From the NCBI GenBank assembly GCA_030601885.1, contig JAUWAU010000027.1, positions 23,277 through 87,276 of the forward strand: 64,000 nucleotides of DNA. Reading direction: 5' to 3'. Every line of letters begins with the position of its first letter. Within the stretch, counting starts at the first letter, position 1. The position numbers and the translations under genes were made by a program. Under the pieces are notes generated by a model. That model had not been told where the DNA came from. It saw nothing but the letters and a program-made list of their open reading frames with translations, and made no database searches. Of this stretch, positions 54,226 to 63,059 are shown in pieces. The stretch is from Armatimonadota bacterium. Lineage in GTDB: Bacteria; Armatimonadota; Zipacnadia; JAUWAU01.

Positions 54226-55386
54226 ATGTCTGAGTCAGGCGCCGCAGTAATCGGGGCCGGCTTCATCGGGCCGGTGCATGTGGAGGCGCTCAGGAGAGTG
54301 GGCGTCAATGTCGTCGGCATTCTGGGGGTGTCCAATGAAGAATCGCGGCAGGCTGCAACGACCCTTGGCATACCGAGGGCCTACGCGAGTCTGGAGGAGG
54401 TGCTGGCGGACGATCACGTGGGAGCCGTTCACATTGCCGTGCCGAATCGCCTGCACCACGGCATGGCCCGGGATGCGCTGAAGGCGGGCAAGCACGTCGT
54501 CTGCGAGAAGCCGCTTGCGATGAATACCACTGAGTCGGCGGAGCTCGTGGCCCTGGCACGAGAAACGGGACTGGCGGCGGCCGTCAACTACAACCTGCGC
54601 TACTACCCGCTTTGTGTCGAGGCGCGAGAGATGGTCCGCAGCGGACGATTGGGCGAGCCATATTCCATCTGCGGCAGCTATGTGCAGGACTGGCTGTTTC
54701 ATCCGACCGACTACAACTGGCGTGTCCTGGCCGACGAAGGCGGCGAACTTCGAGCGATCGCAGATATCGGCACTCACTGGCTGGACCTCATGCACGCGAT
54801 AACTGGCCTCGAGGTTGAGGCGGTCTGCGCGGACCTGAGCGTCGTGCATCCCACCCGGCACCGGCCCAAAGGAGAAGTGGAAACGTTCAAGGGGAAGGTG
54901 GGGCAAGCGGTAGAAACGGAACCGGTCGAGATCAGCACGGAAGACTACGGCTGCGTGATGCTGCGCTTCAGCAATAGTGCGCGGGGCTGCCTGTGGGTCT
55001 CGCAGGTGACTGCCGGGCGGAAGAACTGCCTGCGATACGAGATCGCTGGATCCAGGCAGGCGATTTCCTGGGAGAGCGAGCGGCCGAACGAGTTGTGGGT
55101 CGGACATCGAGACGAGCCGAACGAGTTGCTGCTGCGGGACCCCGCGCTGGTGTCCGATGCCGCCGGCTCGTTCATCAATTACCCCGGCGGCCACAACGAA
55201 GGATTCCCCGATACATTCAAGCAGTGTTTCAAGTCATTCTACGACTATATCGCGGCCGGCGATTCCTCTGCCGCGCCCACGTTTCCAACCTTTGCCGATG
55301 GTCATCGTGAGATAGTGCTGTGCGAGGCTATTCTGAACAGCCACCGCGAACAACGGTGGATCCAAGTCGGAGGCGATGCCAAGTGA
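54226..55386 (+). CDS. Gfo/Idh/MocA family dehydrogenase
   Basis: The 386-residue cytoplasmic protein has an N-terminal Rossmann motif GAGFIGPVHVEAL (residues 8-20) and the catalytic EKP segment in HVVCEKPLAMN. The C-terminal beta sheet contains WRVLADEGGELRAIADIGTHWLDLM, with the His/Asp pair typical of sugar or inositol dehydrogenases. It should oxidise a cyclic polyol or sugar with NAD(P). GGAGGAG precedes the ATG. It overlaps the next gene by four bases (GTGA), so the two are translationally coupled. Confidence 0.9.
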   Translation: MSESGAAVIGAGFIGPVHVEALRRVGVNVVGILGVSNEESRQAATTLGIPRAYASLEEVLADDHVGAVHIAVPNRLHHGMARDALKAGKHVVCEKPLAMNTTESAELVALARETGLAAAVNYNLRYYPLCVEAREMVRSGRLGEPYSICGSYVQDWLFHPTDYNWRVLADEGGELRAIADIGTHWLDLMHAITGLEVEAVCADLSVVHPTRHRPKGEVETFKGKVGQAVETEPVEISTEDYGCVMLRFSNSARGCLWVSQVTAGRKNCLRYEIAGSRQAISWESERPNELWVGHRDEPNELLLRDPALVSDAAGSFINYPGGHNEGFPDTFKQCFKSFYDYIAAGDSSAAPTFPTFADGHREIVLCEAILNSHREQRWIQVGGDAK

Positions 55387-56306
55387 AACTGGGATTTGTC
55401 AGCGCCATCCTACCTGACCTTTCTCTGGAAGAGGTAGCGTCGTTCGCGTCCGCCGAAGGCTTTTCTTGCGTCGAGCTGATGTGCTGGCCCAAGGGCAGGG
55501 CCGAGCGTCGCTACGCCGGTGTTACTCACATCGATGCAGAGGGATTCACCGAGAGCGACGCCGCTCGCGTGAACGAGATGATGGATACGGCCGGCGTGAG
55601 CATCAGCGGGCTTGGATACTATCCGAACCCCCTCACGCCCGACCCGGACGAAGCCAACGCCTACGTGGCGCACATCAAGAGGGTTATTCAGGCCGCCCAG
55701 TTGCTTGGCGTCGGCGTCTTCAACACATTCATCGGCCGAGACTGGACGCGATCGGTGGAGGACAACTGGCCACAGTTCAAGAAGACCTGGAAGCCCCTCG
55801 TGACGTTCGCGGAAGACCACGAGGTCCGCATAGCCATTGAGAACTGTCCCATGCTTTTCACCGCCGACGAATGGCCGGGGGGGAAGAACCTGGCCCATTC
55901 CCCGGCCATCTGGCGACGGATGTTTGAGGAGATCCCCAGCGAGAGCTTCGGCCTGAACTACGATCCATCGCATCTGGTCTGGCAGCACATGGACTATGTG
56001 AAACCGATCGACGAGTTCGCCGACCGGATTCTGCATGTGCATGCCAAGGATGCGCGGCTGGACCGCGATCGGCTGGCGGATGTGGGCATTCTGGCGACGC
56101 CGCTGGAGTATCACAGCCCCAAGCTGCCCGGCCTCGGCGACGTGGACTGGGGTCGCTTCTTCTCGGCGCTAAGCGATGCGGGGTACGATGGCCCGGTCTG
56201 CATTGAGGTCGAGGATCGAGCGTACGAGGACTCACTTCAGTCTCGCCAGGCCGCCCTTCGGCAGAGCGCGACGTTCCTGAGGCAGTTTGTGCCGGAGGAG
56301 GTATAA
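55383..56306 (+). CDS. Sugar phosphate isomerase/epimerase (TIM barrel)
   Basis: This 307-residue protein is an AP-endonuclease-2-type TIM barrel as in xylose-isomerase-like epimerases. Metal-site segments are IENCPMLF (Glu), LNYDPSHLVWQ (Asp, His), ILHVHAKDAR (His) and VCIEVEDRAY (Glu). It starts with GTG overlapping the upstream stop. It probably isomerises or epimerises the product of the adjacent dehydrogenase or radical enzyme. The closest family names are inosose isomerase and hexulose epimerases, but the exact reaction is not readable. Confidence 0.88.
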   Translation: MKLGFVSAILPDLSLEEVASFASAEGFSCVELMCWPKGRAERRYAGVTHIDAEGFTESDAARVNEMMDTAGVSISGLGYYPNPLTPDPDEANAYVAHIKRVIQAAQLLGVGVFNTFIGRDWTRSVEDNWPQFKKTWKPLVTFAEDHEVRIAIENCPMLFTADEWPGGKNLAHSPAIWRRMFEEIPSESFGLNYDPSHLVWQHMDYVKPIDEFADRILHVHAKDARLDRDRLADVGILATPLEYHSPKLPGLGDVDWGRFFSALSDAGYDGPVCIEVEDRAYEDSLQSRQAALRQSATFLRQFVPEEV

Positions 56307-56311
56307 CGCCG

Positions 56312-57280
56312 GTGGCCGACACGTATGCCGGGGTCGATCTGGGCGGCACGAAGATAGCCTGCGCTCTTGGCGATCTTGACCGGGGCATTATCTGCGAGAA
56401 GACTATTCACACTGATTCTCACGAGGGGCCCGAGGCGGTTCTGAAACGCGTCGCCCAAGTCGTGGACGAACTTGCCGAAGAAGCCGCCTCCAGGCCCACG
56501 GCACTGGGGATGGGAGTGCCGGGGCTCGCGGACCTGCACAACGGTGTGACAAAGTTTCTGCCGAATCTGCCGGGACAGTGGCGCGACGTCCGGGTGCGGG
56601 AGCTTCTTTCGTCAGAGGTCGGATGCGAGGTGTACCTGGTCAACGACGTGCGCTCGGCGACGCTTGCGGAGATGACTTTCGGTCATGGTCGGACCGCTGA
56701 GACAATGGCGTTCTTCGCCATCGGAACAGGCATAGGCGGCGGAATAGCGGTCGAGGGAAATCTCCGTCTCGGCCCGCTGGGAGCCGCCGGCGAACTGGGC
56801 CATCAGACGATCCTGCCCGACGGCCCCCGCTGCGGCTGCGGCAATCGTGGCTGCCTCGAGGCATTGGCCAGCGGAAGCGCAATAACGGCCGAAGGAGTCC
56901 GACTCCTCAAGAGCAACCTCTCGCCCAGGCTCCACGAGATCGTACGGGGAGACGTTTCGCTGGTCACGCCGAAGGAGATGGCGGCTGCCGCCGATGCAGG
57001 CGACGAAGCCGCCAAAGCGGCGATCGTTCGCGCGGCGGAGTACATTGGAATAGCGGTCTCTAATGTCATTGTCACGCTTCACCCGGAACTGATAGTCCTC
57101 GGAGGCGGCGTGGCCGAGATCGGCCCATTGCTCTTCGAAACGGTTCGGGATACCGTGCGCGAGCGTGTACATATGCTGCCGGTAGACGATATCGCCATAG
57201 AGCCGTCTCAGCTCGGCGACAGGGCGGGCATGCTCGGCGGCATCGCATTGGCCGCCAAGAGGGGGCTAATCTGTCAATAG
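56312..57280 (+). CDS. ROK-family sugar kinase
   Basis: The 322-residue protein has the phosphate-binding start GVDLGGTKIACALGD, the VNDVRSATLAEMTFGHG segment, GTGIGGGIAV and the ROK zinc site GHQTILPDGPRCGCGNRGCLEAL. It should phosphorylate a free sugar with ATP. There is no DNA-binding N-domain, so it is a kinase rather than a repressor. GGAGGAGG lies ten bases before the GTG start. The gene comes five bases after the isomerase and 17 before the aldolase, fitting a pathway of phosphorylation followed by cleavage. Confidence 0.9.
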   Translation: MADTYAGVDLGGTKIACALGDLDRGIICEKTIHTDSHEGPEAVLKRVAQVVDELAEEAASRPTALGMGVPGLADLHNGVTKFLPNLPGQWRDVRVRELLSSEVGCEVYLVNDVRSATLAEMTFGHGRTAETMAFFAIGTGIGGGIAVEGNLRLGPLGAAGELGHQTILPDGPRCGCGNRGCLEALASGSAITAEGVRLLKSNLSPRLHEIVRGDVSLVTPKEMAAAADAGDEAAKAAIVRAAEYIGIAVSNVIVTLHPELIVLGGGVAEIGPLLFETVRDTVRERVHMLPVDDIAIEPSQLGDRAGMLGGIALAAKRGLICQ

Positions 57281-57297
57281 AAAGGCACTGATAACCC

Positions 57298-57984
57298 ATG
57301 GACTACACCTACGAGCAGATAGCCAAGATGATAGATCATTCACTACTGAATCCGGTGATGACGGACGATGAGCTTGAGAACGGCTGCCAAATCGGCCTGG
57401 ACTATGATGTTGCGAGCGTGTGCATCAAGCCCTACTACTTGAAGCGTTGCGCCGAGCTGCTCGGCGGAAGCACGGTCAAGGCCGGCACGACCATCGGCTT
57501 TCCGCACGGGGGCCACACGACGGCCATCAAGGTTGCGGAGGCGAAGGAGGCACTCGATGATGGCGGGGAGGAATTGGACATGGTCGTCAACATCGGCAAG
57601 GTGCTCACCGGCGACTGGGAGTACGTGACAGCGGACATTGCGGCAGTCGTCGAGGTGGCCCATGAGCGCGGCCAAAAGGTGAAAGTCATCTTCGAAAACC
57701 ACTATCTCAAAGACGAGCACAAGATCAGATTGTGCGAAATCTGCGGCGAAATAGGGGCGGATTGGGTTAAGACCTCGACTGGCTACGCCGATGGTGGCGC
57801 GACGATGGAGGACCTGAAACTGATGCGCGAGCACTCACCGGCCCGAGTTCAGGTCAAAGCGGCAGGCGGCGTGCGCTCGTTCGACGACCTCCTCGCGGTC
57901 AGGGCGATAGGGGTCACCCGCGTCGGCGCGAGCAGAACGGTTGACATTCTGGAGGACTGCAGAAAGCGGTTAGGTATCTCCTGA
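57298..57984 (+). CDS. deoC: Deoxyribose-phosphate aldolase
   Basis: This 228-residue class I aldolase shows the Schiff-base lysine Lys158 in VKTSTGYADGG. Lys187 in VKAAGGVRS and Asp94 in ELDMVVNIGK form the rest of the catalytic group. It cleaves 2-deoxyribose-5-phosphate to glyceraldehyde-3-phosphate and acetaldehyde; related sugars are possible. No nucleoside phosphorylase, deoxyribomutase or other deo gene is nearby. Instead the gene ends a run with a glycyl radical enzyme and a ROK kinase, which suggests a source of deoxysugar other than nucleosides. Confidence 0.92.
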   Translation: MDYTYEQIAKMIDHSLLNPVMTDDELENGCQIGLDYDVASVCIKPYYLKRCAELLGGSTVKAGTTIGFPHGGHTTAIKVAEAKEALDDGGEELDMVVNIGKVLTGDWEYVTADIAAVVEVAHERGQKVKVIFENHYLKDEHKIRLCEICGEIGADWVKTSTGYADGGATMEDLKLMREHSPARVQVKAAGGVRSFDDLLAVRAIGVTRVGASRTVDILEDCRKRLGIS

Positions 57985-58127
57985 GGTCGCTGCTGGCCGA
58001 ACGGGACCGTGGATGACTCTGACGCCCCGGCCATGTCGTGCCGAGTCAAGGCTTTCCGCGCTACTGTGCGCTATATGGCTCGTGGTCTCCTGTTCGCCTG
58101 TAGAGCCTATGCCAAAACCTCTTGATT

Positions 58128-58200
58128 TGTCATGCTGAGCCTGGCGAAGCATCTCGCAATAGCCTCCGGGACGAGATTCTTCGCGTTGCTCAGAATGACA
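58128..58200. repeat. Imperfect palindromic repeat after deoC
   Basis: TGTCATGCTGAGC (58128-58140) and GCTCAGAATGACA (58188-58200) are near-complementary ends. GCGAAGCATCTCG and CGAGATTCTTCGC pair inside. It may act as terminator for the upstream operon or be a mobile palindrome. Confidence 0.65.
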
Positions 58201-58215
58201 GGTGCGGTTGTAGTA

Positions 58216-58401
58216 CTAGGATAGGCTCTCAATAGCCTCCGCAACGTGGGGCTCTTCGATGTCGGGGGAATCATCGAGGTCGGCGATGGTGCGGGAGAGC
58301 TTCAGCACCCGAGCGTACGCCCGGGCTCTGGCCCGAGCCACGGTCCCCGCCTTGGCGAATAATTGCGCTCCCGATGTCTCAACAGGCGGATGCGGCGGCA
58401 C
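58216..58401 (-). pseudogene. ComM/YifB C-terminal remnant
   Basis: The 61-codon frame encodes ARAYARVLKLSRTIADLDD and PDIEEPHVAEAIESLS. This is the end of the Mg-chelatase-like competence protein ComM, but the AAA domain (about 400 residues) is absent. A 31-base stretch (58254-58284) is identical to 59436-59466, which lies in another ComM tail. No intact comM occurs in the window. Confidence 0.7.
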
Positions 58402-58961
58402 CTATCGATTGAGGGAGATCCTGTATGTCAGCTCTCCATCCGTCGGCATCCGAGCCGCCACCCGCGCTATGGACATCCCGGCGGCGTTGGCATACGGACT
58501 GGGATCCTTGTAGGCCCCCGGGTCCACATCGACCACGACCTCGCGGTCGAACTCGATCTTGACCTCGCGTCCCCTCTTCCGCAGCAAAATGCCGGCTGCC
58601 GATAGGCCGCTTTGCGCCTCACCCAGTGACCTTTCACCGTGCTCAGCCAGGACAGCCAGCTCCGTCCGGCCATCCATCATGAGCGGAATCACCTCCGTGA
58701 ATTGCCACTGCGCATCGTGCGGAACGGGGCGATGGGAGACGTGGACCTCCACGCTGTCGTCATCAAACACGTAGCGTCGTCGGCAGGGCACTCCCTTGAG
58801 CTCCCAGGAGGCCTTCACCTCGCTGAGGATATTGCCTTCGGAGCTGACCTCGACGTTGGACATGCAGTGCGCCGAGTAATACTGCTCCTCGCCTCTGCCG
58901 ACGGTGAGTATCAGTTCGTGGGAAGGGCCCTGGTGGTTCTGACTCAATATCACAGTGCCCA
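58402..58961 (-). pseudogene. Truncated gene fused to the 123-bp repeats
   Basis: About 185 codons of normal coding character (SSEGNILSEVKASWELKG, DDDSVEVHVSHRPVP, AVLAEHGERSLGEA) end at the stop at 58402. Upstream, the frame continues directly into the tandem 123-bp repeats, whose unit length is a multiple of three. The original N-terminus has been replaced. The content looks like a beta-sandwich C-terminal domain; I do not recognise a family. No start codon with a ribosome site is found in the remaining part. Confidence 0.55.
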
Positions 58962-59207
58962 CTGCTTCGAAGATTCCGCCCGTCGGCCCACTCGTTGTAG
59001 CCGGAGCAGCTTGCTCCGGCGGCCCCCAGCCCCCCGCCGGGCCCATCTTCATCGTTTCCGGGTGGCCCACCGGGCCGTGGCGAACTGCTTCGAAGATTCG
59101 GCCCGTCGGCCCACCCGTTGTAGCCGGAGCAGCTTGCTCCGGCGGCCCCCAGCTCCCCGCCGGGCCCATCTTCATCGTTTCCGGGTGGCCCACCGGGCCA
59201 TGGCGAA
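58962..59207. repeat. Two tandem 123-bp repeat units
   Basis: The units 58962-59084 and 59085-59207 differ at only a few positions. Each holds GAAGATTC, a hairpin GCCGGAGC-AGCTT-GCTCCGGC (59000-59020 and 59123-59143) and the core TCTTCATCGTTTCCGGGTG (59046 and 59169). A third, strongly diverged unit continues to about 59345. They are open on the minus strand as 41-residue repeats such as GHPETMKMGPAG. Confidence 0.85.
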
Positions 59208-59376
59208 CTGCTGCTCCGAAGATTTCGGCCGCAGGCCGAGTTGTAAGGCGGGGATGCCCTTCCCCGCCGGCCTTTGCCTCAGTAGACAGAGCCACCAACC
59301 TCGGGGCGCAGATCTTCATCGTTTCCCAGTCTCGCACCGCCGCATGACAGCCGCACCGACCGCCCGTCAATCCCCC

Positions 59377-59466
59377 TCACCTCCACAACTTCCTATCCAA
59401 CGTCCGATACTGAATAGCCTCCGCCACGTGGGGAACTTCGATGTCGGGGGAATCATCGAGGTCGGC
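59377..59466 (-). pseudogene. Second ComM/YifB C-terminal remnant
   Basis: The minus strand encodes ADLDDSPDIEVPHVAEAIQY followed by RTLDRKLWR and a stop, the genuine end of ComM proteins. Only the last 30 codons remain. It shares a 31-base exact repeat with the remnant at 58216-58401, so the two flank the truncated gene and the tandem repeats. Confidence 0.65.
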
Positions 59467-59480
59467 CGGGGAGACGCAGG

Positions 59481-59753
59481 TCAGGGATCCGCGGGCCGGT
59501 GAATGGTCTCGCACGGCTCTGTGATAACGAATGCCTCGAAGCTATTGCCCCGTCCGTCCTCGCGCGGCGGCGCGGCCAGCGCGGCCTCGAAGCTCATGTT
59601 TGCGACACCGAGAGGCACACACGGCCCCGCTATGTCGGCATGGACTCCGTCGCTCCTGTAGTGGCCGCCCGAGGCGCCGCAGAAGCACCGCGCCTCGCTC
59701 TCGGCGCGAAGTGCTCGTATGTCGCCGCAGGATCTGCAGTAGATGAGTTTCAT
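59481..59753 (-). CDS. Small zinc-ribbon-like protein
   Basis: The 90-residue protein starts MKLIYCRSCGDIRALRAESE, then CFCGASGGHYRSDG. The CxxC and CxC pattern could bind one zinc ion. The C-terminal half (SFEAALAAPPREDG, SFEAFVITEPCETI) is unremarkable. GGAG lies six bases before the ATG. No operon partner is evident: the dehydrogenase upstream on the same strand ends at its stop without overlap. The function is unknown. Confidence 0.65.
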   Translation of the reverse strand: MKLIYCRSCGDIRALRAESEARCFCGASGGHYRSDGVHADIAGPCVPLGVANMSFEAALAAPPREDGRGNSFEAFVITEPCETIHRPADP

Positions 59754-59964
59754 GTTCACTCCACCATCGGGCGAGCGCATCGGATGCCGGTTCAGCCTCG
59801 ATGGACTCGATGAGGCCTGCCGGGCTTGTTTCCCGGATGCCCCGTGGCACCCCAAAAACGATGTGCCATCCCCGGAAAGCCCGACATTCTGGGGGGACTC
59901 TCTTGGGTGCACAGCTCCGGTCGGCCTCGAGTCGATGCGGGGACGCGGAAGATGATCCGCCAAC

Positions 59965-61308
59965 CTAGATGGTCCACCCCTTGCGGTACTTGCGACGAAT
60001 GAACGCGTCTGCTTCCGGGCAGTTCGTGGCCTTGAGTCTCTTCGGATTCCAGTTGAGCTCCCCGCCCACCCGGAACGCCACATCACCCAGGAGATTGTGC
60101 TCGATCAGGGAGCCGGAGTACTCGAAGTTGCACAGCGTCTCGCCGCCGGTCTTCGCGGCCTCGATCCACTCCTGGTAGTGCCCCAGCGACGCGGGGATCG
60201 TCTCCTCCGGCGGCTGGAAGTCCCTGAACTTCTCCTCGGGCAGGAGCACGCGCTTGCGATAGTCGGCCAGCAGCATCCCTTCGTCACCGACAAACAAAAT
60301 GCCGTTGAACCACTCTGTCAGGTCCACTCCGGTCTCGAGCTTGGGGCGATGCTCCGGCTCCTGCCCGCCGTGGTACCATTTGAGCGTCACCGGGACACGG
60401 AGGGCTGGATTGCCGCGACGCGGTCCGTGCTTCCACGTGACGATCATCCACTCGGGGGTCTTGATGGGGTCGGGATCGGGACCCTCCGCGTACACGGACT
60501 TGGGCTTGCTCAGCTTGAGCGCCCACCACGGCAGGTCGATGAGGTGGCTGCCCATGTCGCCCAACACGCCGTTGCCGAAATCCCACCGCCGGTTCCAATT
60601 CAGGTTGCCCGGCAGGTAGCCCGGGTGATACGGACGCTCGTGCGCGGGCCCGAGCCAGAGGTCCCACTCCAGGTAATCGGGTATCTCGGGAGTGCCCTCC
60701 AGCGTATCAAGCGACTTGATGGTCCGACTGCACCAGACGTGCGCCTCTCGGACGGGCCCGATCGCGCCGCCTTGTATCAGCTCAACCACCCGGCGGAAGT
60801 TGTCGGAGGCATGTACCTGGGTCCCCATCTGGGTGGCGACCTTGCCCCGACACTTCCGATAGACCTGGCGCACTCGGCGGGCTTCGTGAACCGAGTGGGC
60901 CAGCGGCTTCTCGCAATACACATGCATGCCCATCTGCATCGCCTTCACGGCGGCGAGGGCATGTACCTGGTCGGCAGTGCTGATCACCACCGCGTCGATG
61001 TTCTGGTCGTCCAGCAACCGGCGCCAGTCGTTCTCGCGCTTGGCCCTTTCGGCTTCGGGGAACTTCTCGATGAAGTTCCCGTAGTTGCGCTCGTCGATGT
61101 CACAGAGGGCGTAGAAGTTCTCGCCTCGAAGCTTGCTCGCGTTGGCCCGTGCTCGCCCCCAGGCGCCGATCATGGCGATGTTGAGCCTCTCGTTGGGTGA
61201 CGCCGGCTCCTGTGCCCGCGCTTTCGCGAAGTATCCGCCGGCAGAGAGCGACGCAACGGACAGCGCTGCCGTCTTGATGAAGTGTCGGCGATTCACTCGG
61301 TTTCCCAT
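59965..61308 (-). CDS. Tat-exported Gfo/Idh/MocA family oxidoreductase
   Basis: The 447-residue protein has a twin-arginine signal (NRRHFIKTAALSVASLSAGG). The NAD-binding start IAMIGAWGRARANASKL and the catalytic segment YCEKPLAHSVHEA follow. GNGVLGDMGSHLIDLPWWAL with the metal- or substrate-binding His/Asp and KWYHGGQEP lie in the C-terminal domain. Exported members with bound cofactor are typical of PVC-like bacteria and probably act on oligosaccharides in the periplasm. GGGAGG lies nine bases before the ATG. A sulfatase gene is upstream on the same strand. Confidence 0.88.
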   Translation of the reverse strand: MGNRVNRRHFIKTAALSVASLSAGGYFAKARAQEPASPNERLNIAMIGAWGRARANASKLRGENFYALCDIDERNYGNFIEKFPEAERAKRENDWRRLLDDQNIDAVVISTADQVHALAAVKAMQMGMHVYCEKPLAHSVHEARRVRQVYRKCRGKVATQMGTQVHASDNFRRVVELIQGGAIGPVREAHVWCSRTIKSLDTLEGTPEIPDYLEWDLWLGPAHERPYHPGYLPGNLNWNRRWDFGNGVLGDMGSHLIDLPWWALKLSKPKSVYAEGPDPDPIKTPEWMIVTWKHGPRRGNPALRVPVTLKWYHGGQEPEHRPKLETGVDLTEWFNGILFVGDEGMLLADYRKRVLLPEEKFRDFQPPEETIPASLGHYQEWIEAAKTGGETLCNFEYSGSLIEHNLLGDVAFRVGGELNWNPKRLKATNCPEADAFIRRKYRKGWTI

Positions 61309-61444
61309 GGGCGTGTCGCCTCCCGCGGTGTTCGATGGCCGCCCCGCTCCCACCGCACGTATGCCGGCCATTCGGCCGTCGGCTCCTGATCTTACCCCTA
61401 CTCACGGATCCAGGCAAATGTCATCCAGGCAACTTGGCCATCTA

Positions 61445-62857
61445 TCAGATACGAGTCCGATCGAGTGCTCCCAGCGCCACCTCGTCGCCGGTCAGCTCCG
61501 CGTGCTCTTTGAGGTATGCGCGGTGCTGCGCCAGGATAGGCTTGAACGTGGGATTCTCGGCCTGGTTGACCATCTCGCCCGGATCATTCACCATGTCCAC
61601 CAGGGACTCCGGCCGTTCGCCCTCGCTGTACAGGCAGTACTTGTACCGCTCGCTCCGCACCATCCGCCCGTCAGGCTCCCGACTCACACCATCCACCGGG
61701 GCGCCTTGAGCCAGCTTGTTGCACACGACGACGTACTCGCGCCACTGAGTGACTTCTCCGCCGTTGGCGATCTCCCTCACACTGACGCCTTTGAGACCCC
61801 CCGGAACGGCCATGCCGGCGTAGTCGCACAAGGTGGGGATCAGATCGACCCCCGTTTGCACCAGTTTGTCGGAAGTCCCGGCCCTCGTCACGCCCTTGTG
61901 GCTGATGATGAACGGTACGAGGGCGGATTCCTCGTAGAACATCGTCTTCTGGTTCCATTTGTGTGCGCCGTGGCAGTCGCCGTGGTCGCTGGTGAAGACG
62001 ATGAGAGTGTCCTCTTCCCGCCCGGACGCGCGCACCGCCGCGAGGACCTTGGCGATCTCGCCATCGACCATCTCGATGAGGCGGTAGTACGCCCAAATGT
62101 ACTGGCGCCATTTGTCGTCGTCGAAGTCGCCGACGGGGAAGGTTTTGCTGTTGTGGTAGGACTTGCGCATGAACGTGATGATGTCGGTTTCGTTCTCGGG
62201 CGGCAGGTGGTTCGGTTTCAGCGGCGGGCATTGGTCCGGTGGCGGCGGATCCGCGATGGGGCCCTCCGGAAGCTCCTCGCCCCGGGCCCACTGGCAGATG
62301 TCGTGAGGGTTGCGGAGGGAGACCGCCAGGAGGAATGGGTTGTCGCGCTTCTGTTTGATGAACTCGGCGGCCCGCTCCGCGGTGTTGCCATCGTCGCCCT
62401 TGCCGCCGGGACGCATGTAGCTGAAGCCGTGTCCCGTTCCCTCCCTGCTGGCGAAGGGCAGGTGCCACTTGCCCACCCAGCCGGTGTCGTAGCCTGCCTC
62501 TGCGAAGATCGTCCCGATGCAGGGGAACTCCGCCGGATCCAGCTTCGGGCTGGAGTTGGTCTGCACGCCGGTCTCGCTGGTGAAGCGCCCCGTGAAGAGA
62601 GCAGCTCGGGACGGAACGCAGAGCGGGTTGGCGCAGTACGCTCGCTCAAAGAGCATGCCGTTTTCGGCTATGCTGTCCATCGCGGGGGTACGAATCAACT
62701 CTCTGCCAGTGCGGCAGCTCATCGCCTCGGCAAACTGCTGGTCGGTCATGATGAAAAGGATGTTCGGCCGCTGTTTGTCCGCCGCGTGCAAGTGTGTCAT
62801 CGACGGCGCAGCGGCGGCTGCGGCCCCAATCGTCTGCATGAACTGCCTCCTATTCAT
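61445..62857 (-). CDS. Exported sulfatase (alkaline phosphatase superfamily)
   Basis: The 470-residue protein starts with a Tat-like signal (NRRQFMQTIGAAAAAAP). The type I sulfatase motif CVPSRAALFTGR has Cys80, which would be oxidised to formylglycine by a maturase not seen here. Calcium-site residues are in FIMTDQQ (start) and TSDHGDCHGAHKW. It hydrolyses sulfate esters, probably on a sulfated polysaccharide. The same motif set occurs in some phosphonate hydrolases, but CxPSR favours sulfatase. AGGAGAC precedes the ATG. The exported dehydrogenase lies downstream, so the two may serve the same substrate. Confidence 0.92.
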   Translation of the reverse strand: MNRRQFMQTIGAAAAAAPSMTHLHAADKQRPNILFIMTDQQFAEAMSCRTGRELIRTPAMDSIAENGMLFERAYCANPLCVPSRAALFTGRFTSETGVQTNSSPKLDPAEFPCIGTIFAEAGYDTGWVGKWHLPFASREGTGHGFSYMRPGGKGDDGNTAERAAEFIKQKRDNPFLLAVSLRNPHDICQWARGEELPEGPIADPPPPDQCPPLKPNHLPPENETDIITFMRKSYHNSKTFPVGDFDDDKWRQYIWAYYRLIEMVDGEIAKVLAAVRASGREEDTLIVFTSDHGDCHGAHKWNQKTMFYEESALVPFIISHKGVTRAGTSDKLVQTGVDLIPTLCDYAGMAVPGGLKGVSVREIANGGEVTQWREYVVVCNKLAQGAPVDGVSREPDGRMVRSERYKYCLYSEGERPESLVDMVNDPGEMVNQAENPTFKPILAQHRAYLKEHAELTGDEVALGALDRTRI

Positions 62858-63025
62858 ACTGCCGTCTCCTCTTGATTCGGCTCGTGCGCAGCCATTTGCT
62901 TTTCGTGCTCTCGAAGAAGAATCCTCGCGCTACCTGAGATCGAGCGAGGGCTGAAAGACAATGGTGACAGTCACCTCTGCCAGCCCGCTCCCGCGCCCAC
63001 CTGCGGGCAGCGTGCCTACCGCCCC

Positions 63026-63053
63026 TTGACATACAGCATGACAGCACTATAAT
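63026..63053 (+). promoter_or_regulatory. Strong sigma-70 promoter, probably giving a leaderless transcript
   Basis: Perfect -35 TTGACA (63026-63031) and -10 TATAAT (63048-63053) are 16 bases apart. The next gene's ATG starts at 63060, six bases after the -10, where transcription should begin. No ribosome site fits between them. Confidence 0.75.
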
Positions 63054-63059
63054 GTAAGC

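Noticed and set aside
52791..54371. A 526-codon minus-strand open frame across the glycyl radical gene
   Set aside because: It is antisense to the intact radical enzyme with all catalytic motifs and shows no recognisable protein of its own.
58962..59345. Tandem repeats as a CRISPR array
   Set aside because: Units are 123 bases, directly adjacent without unique spacers, and no cas gene is near.
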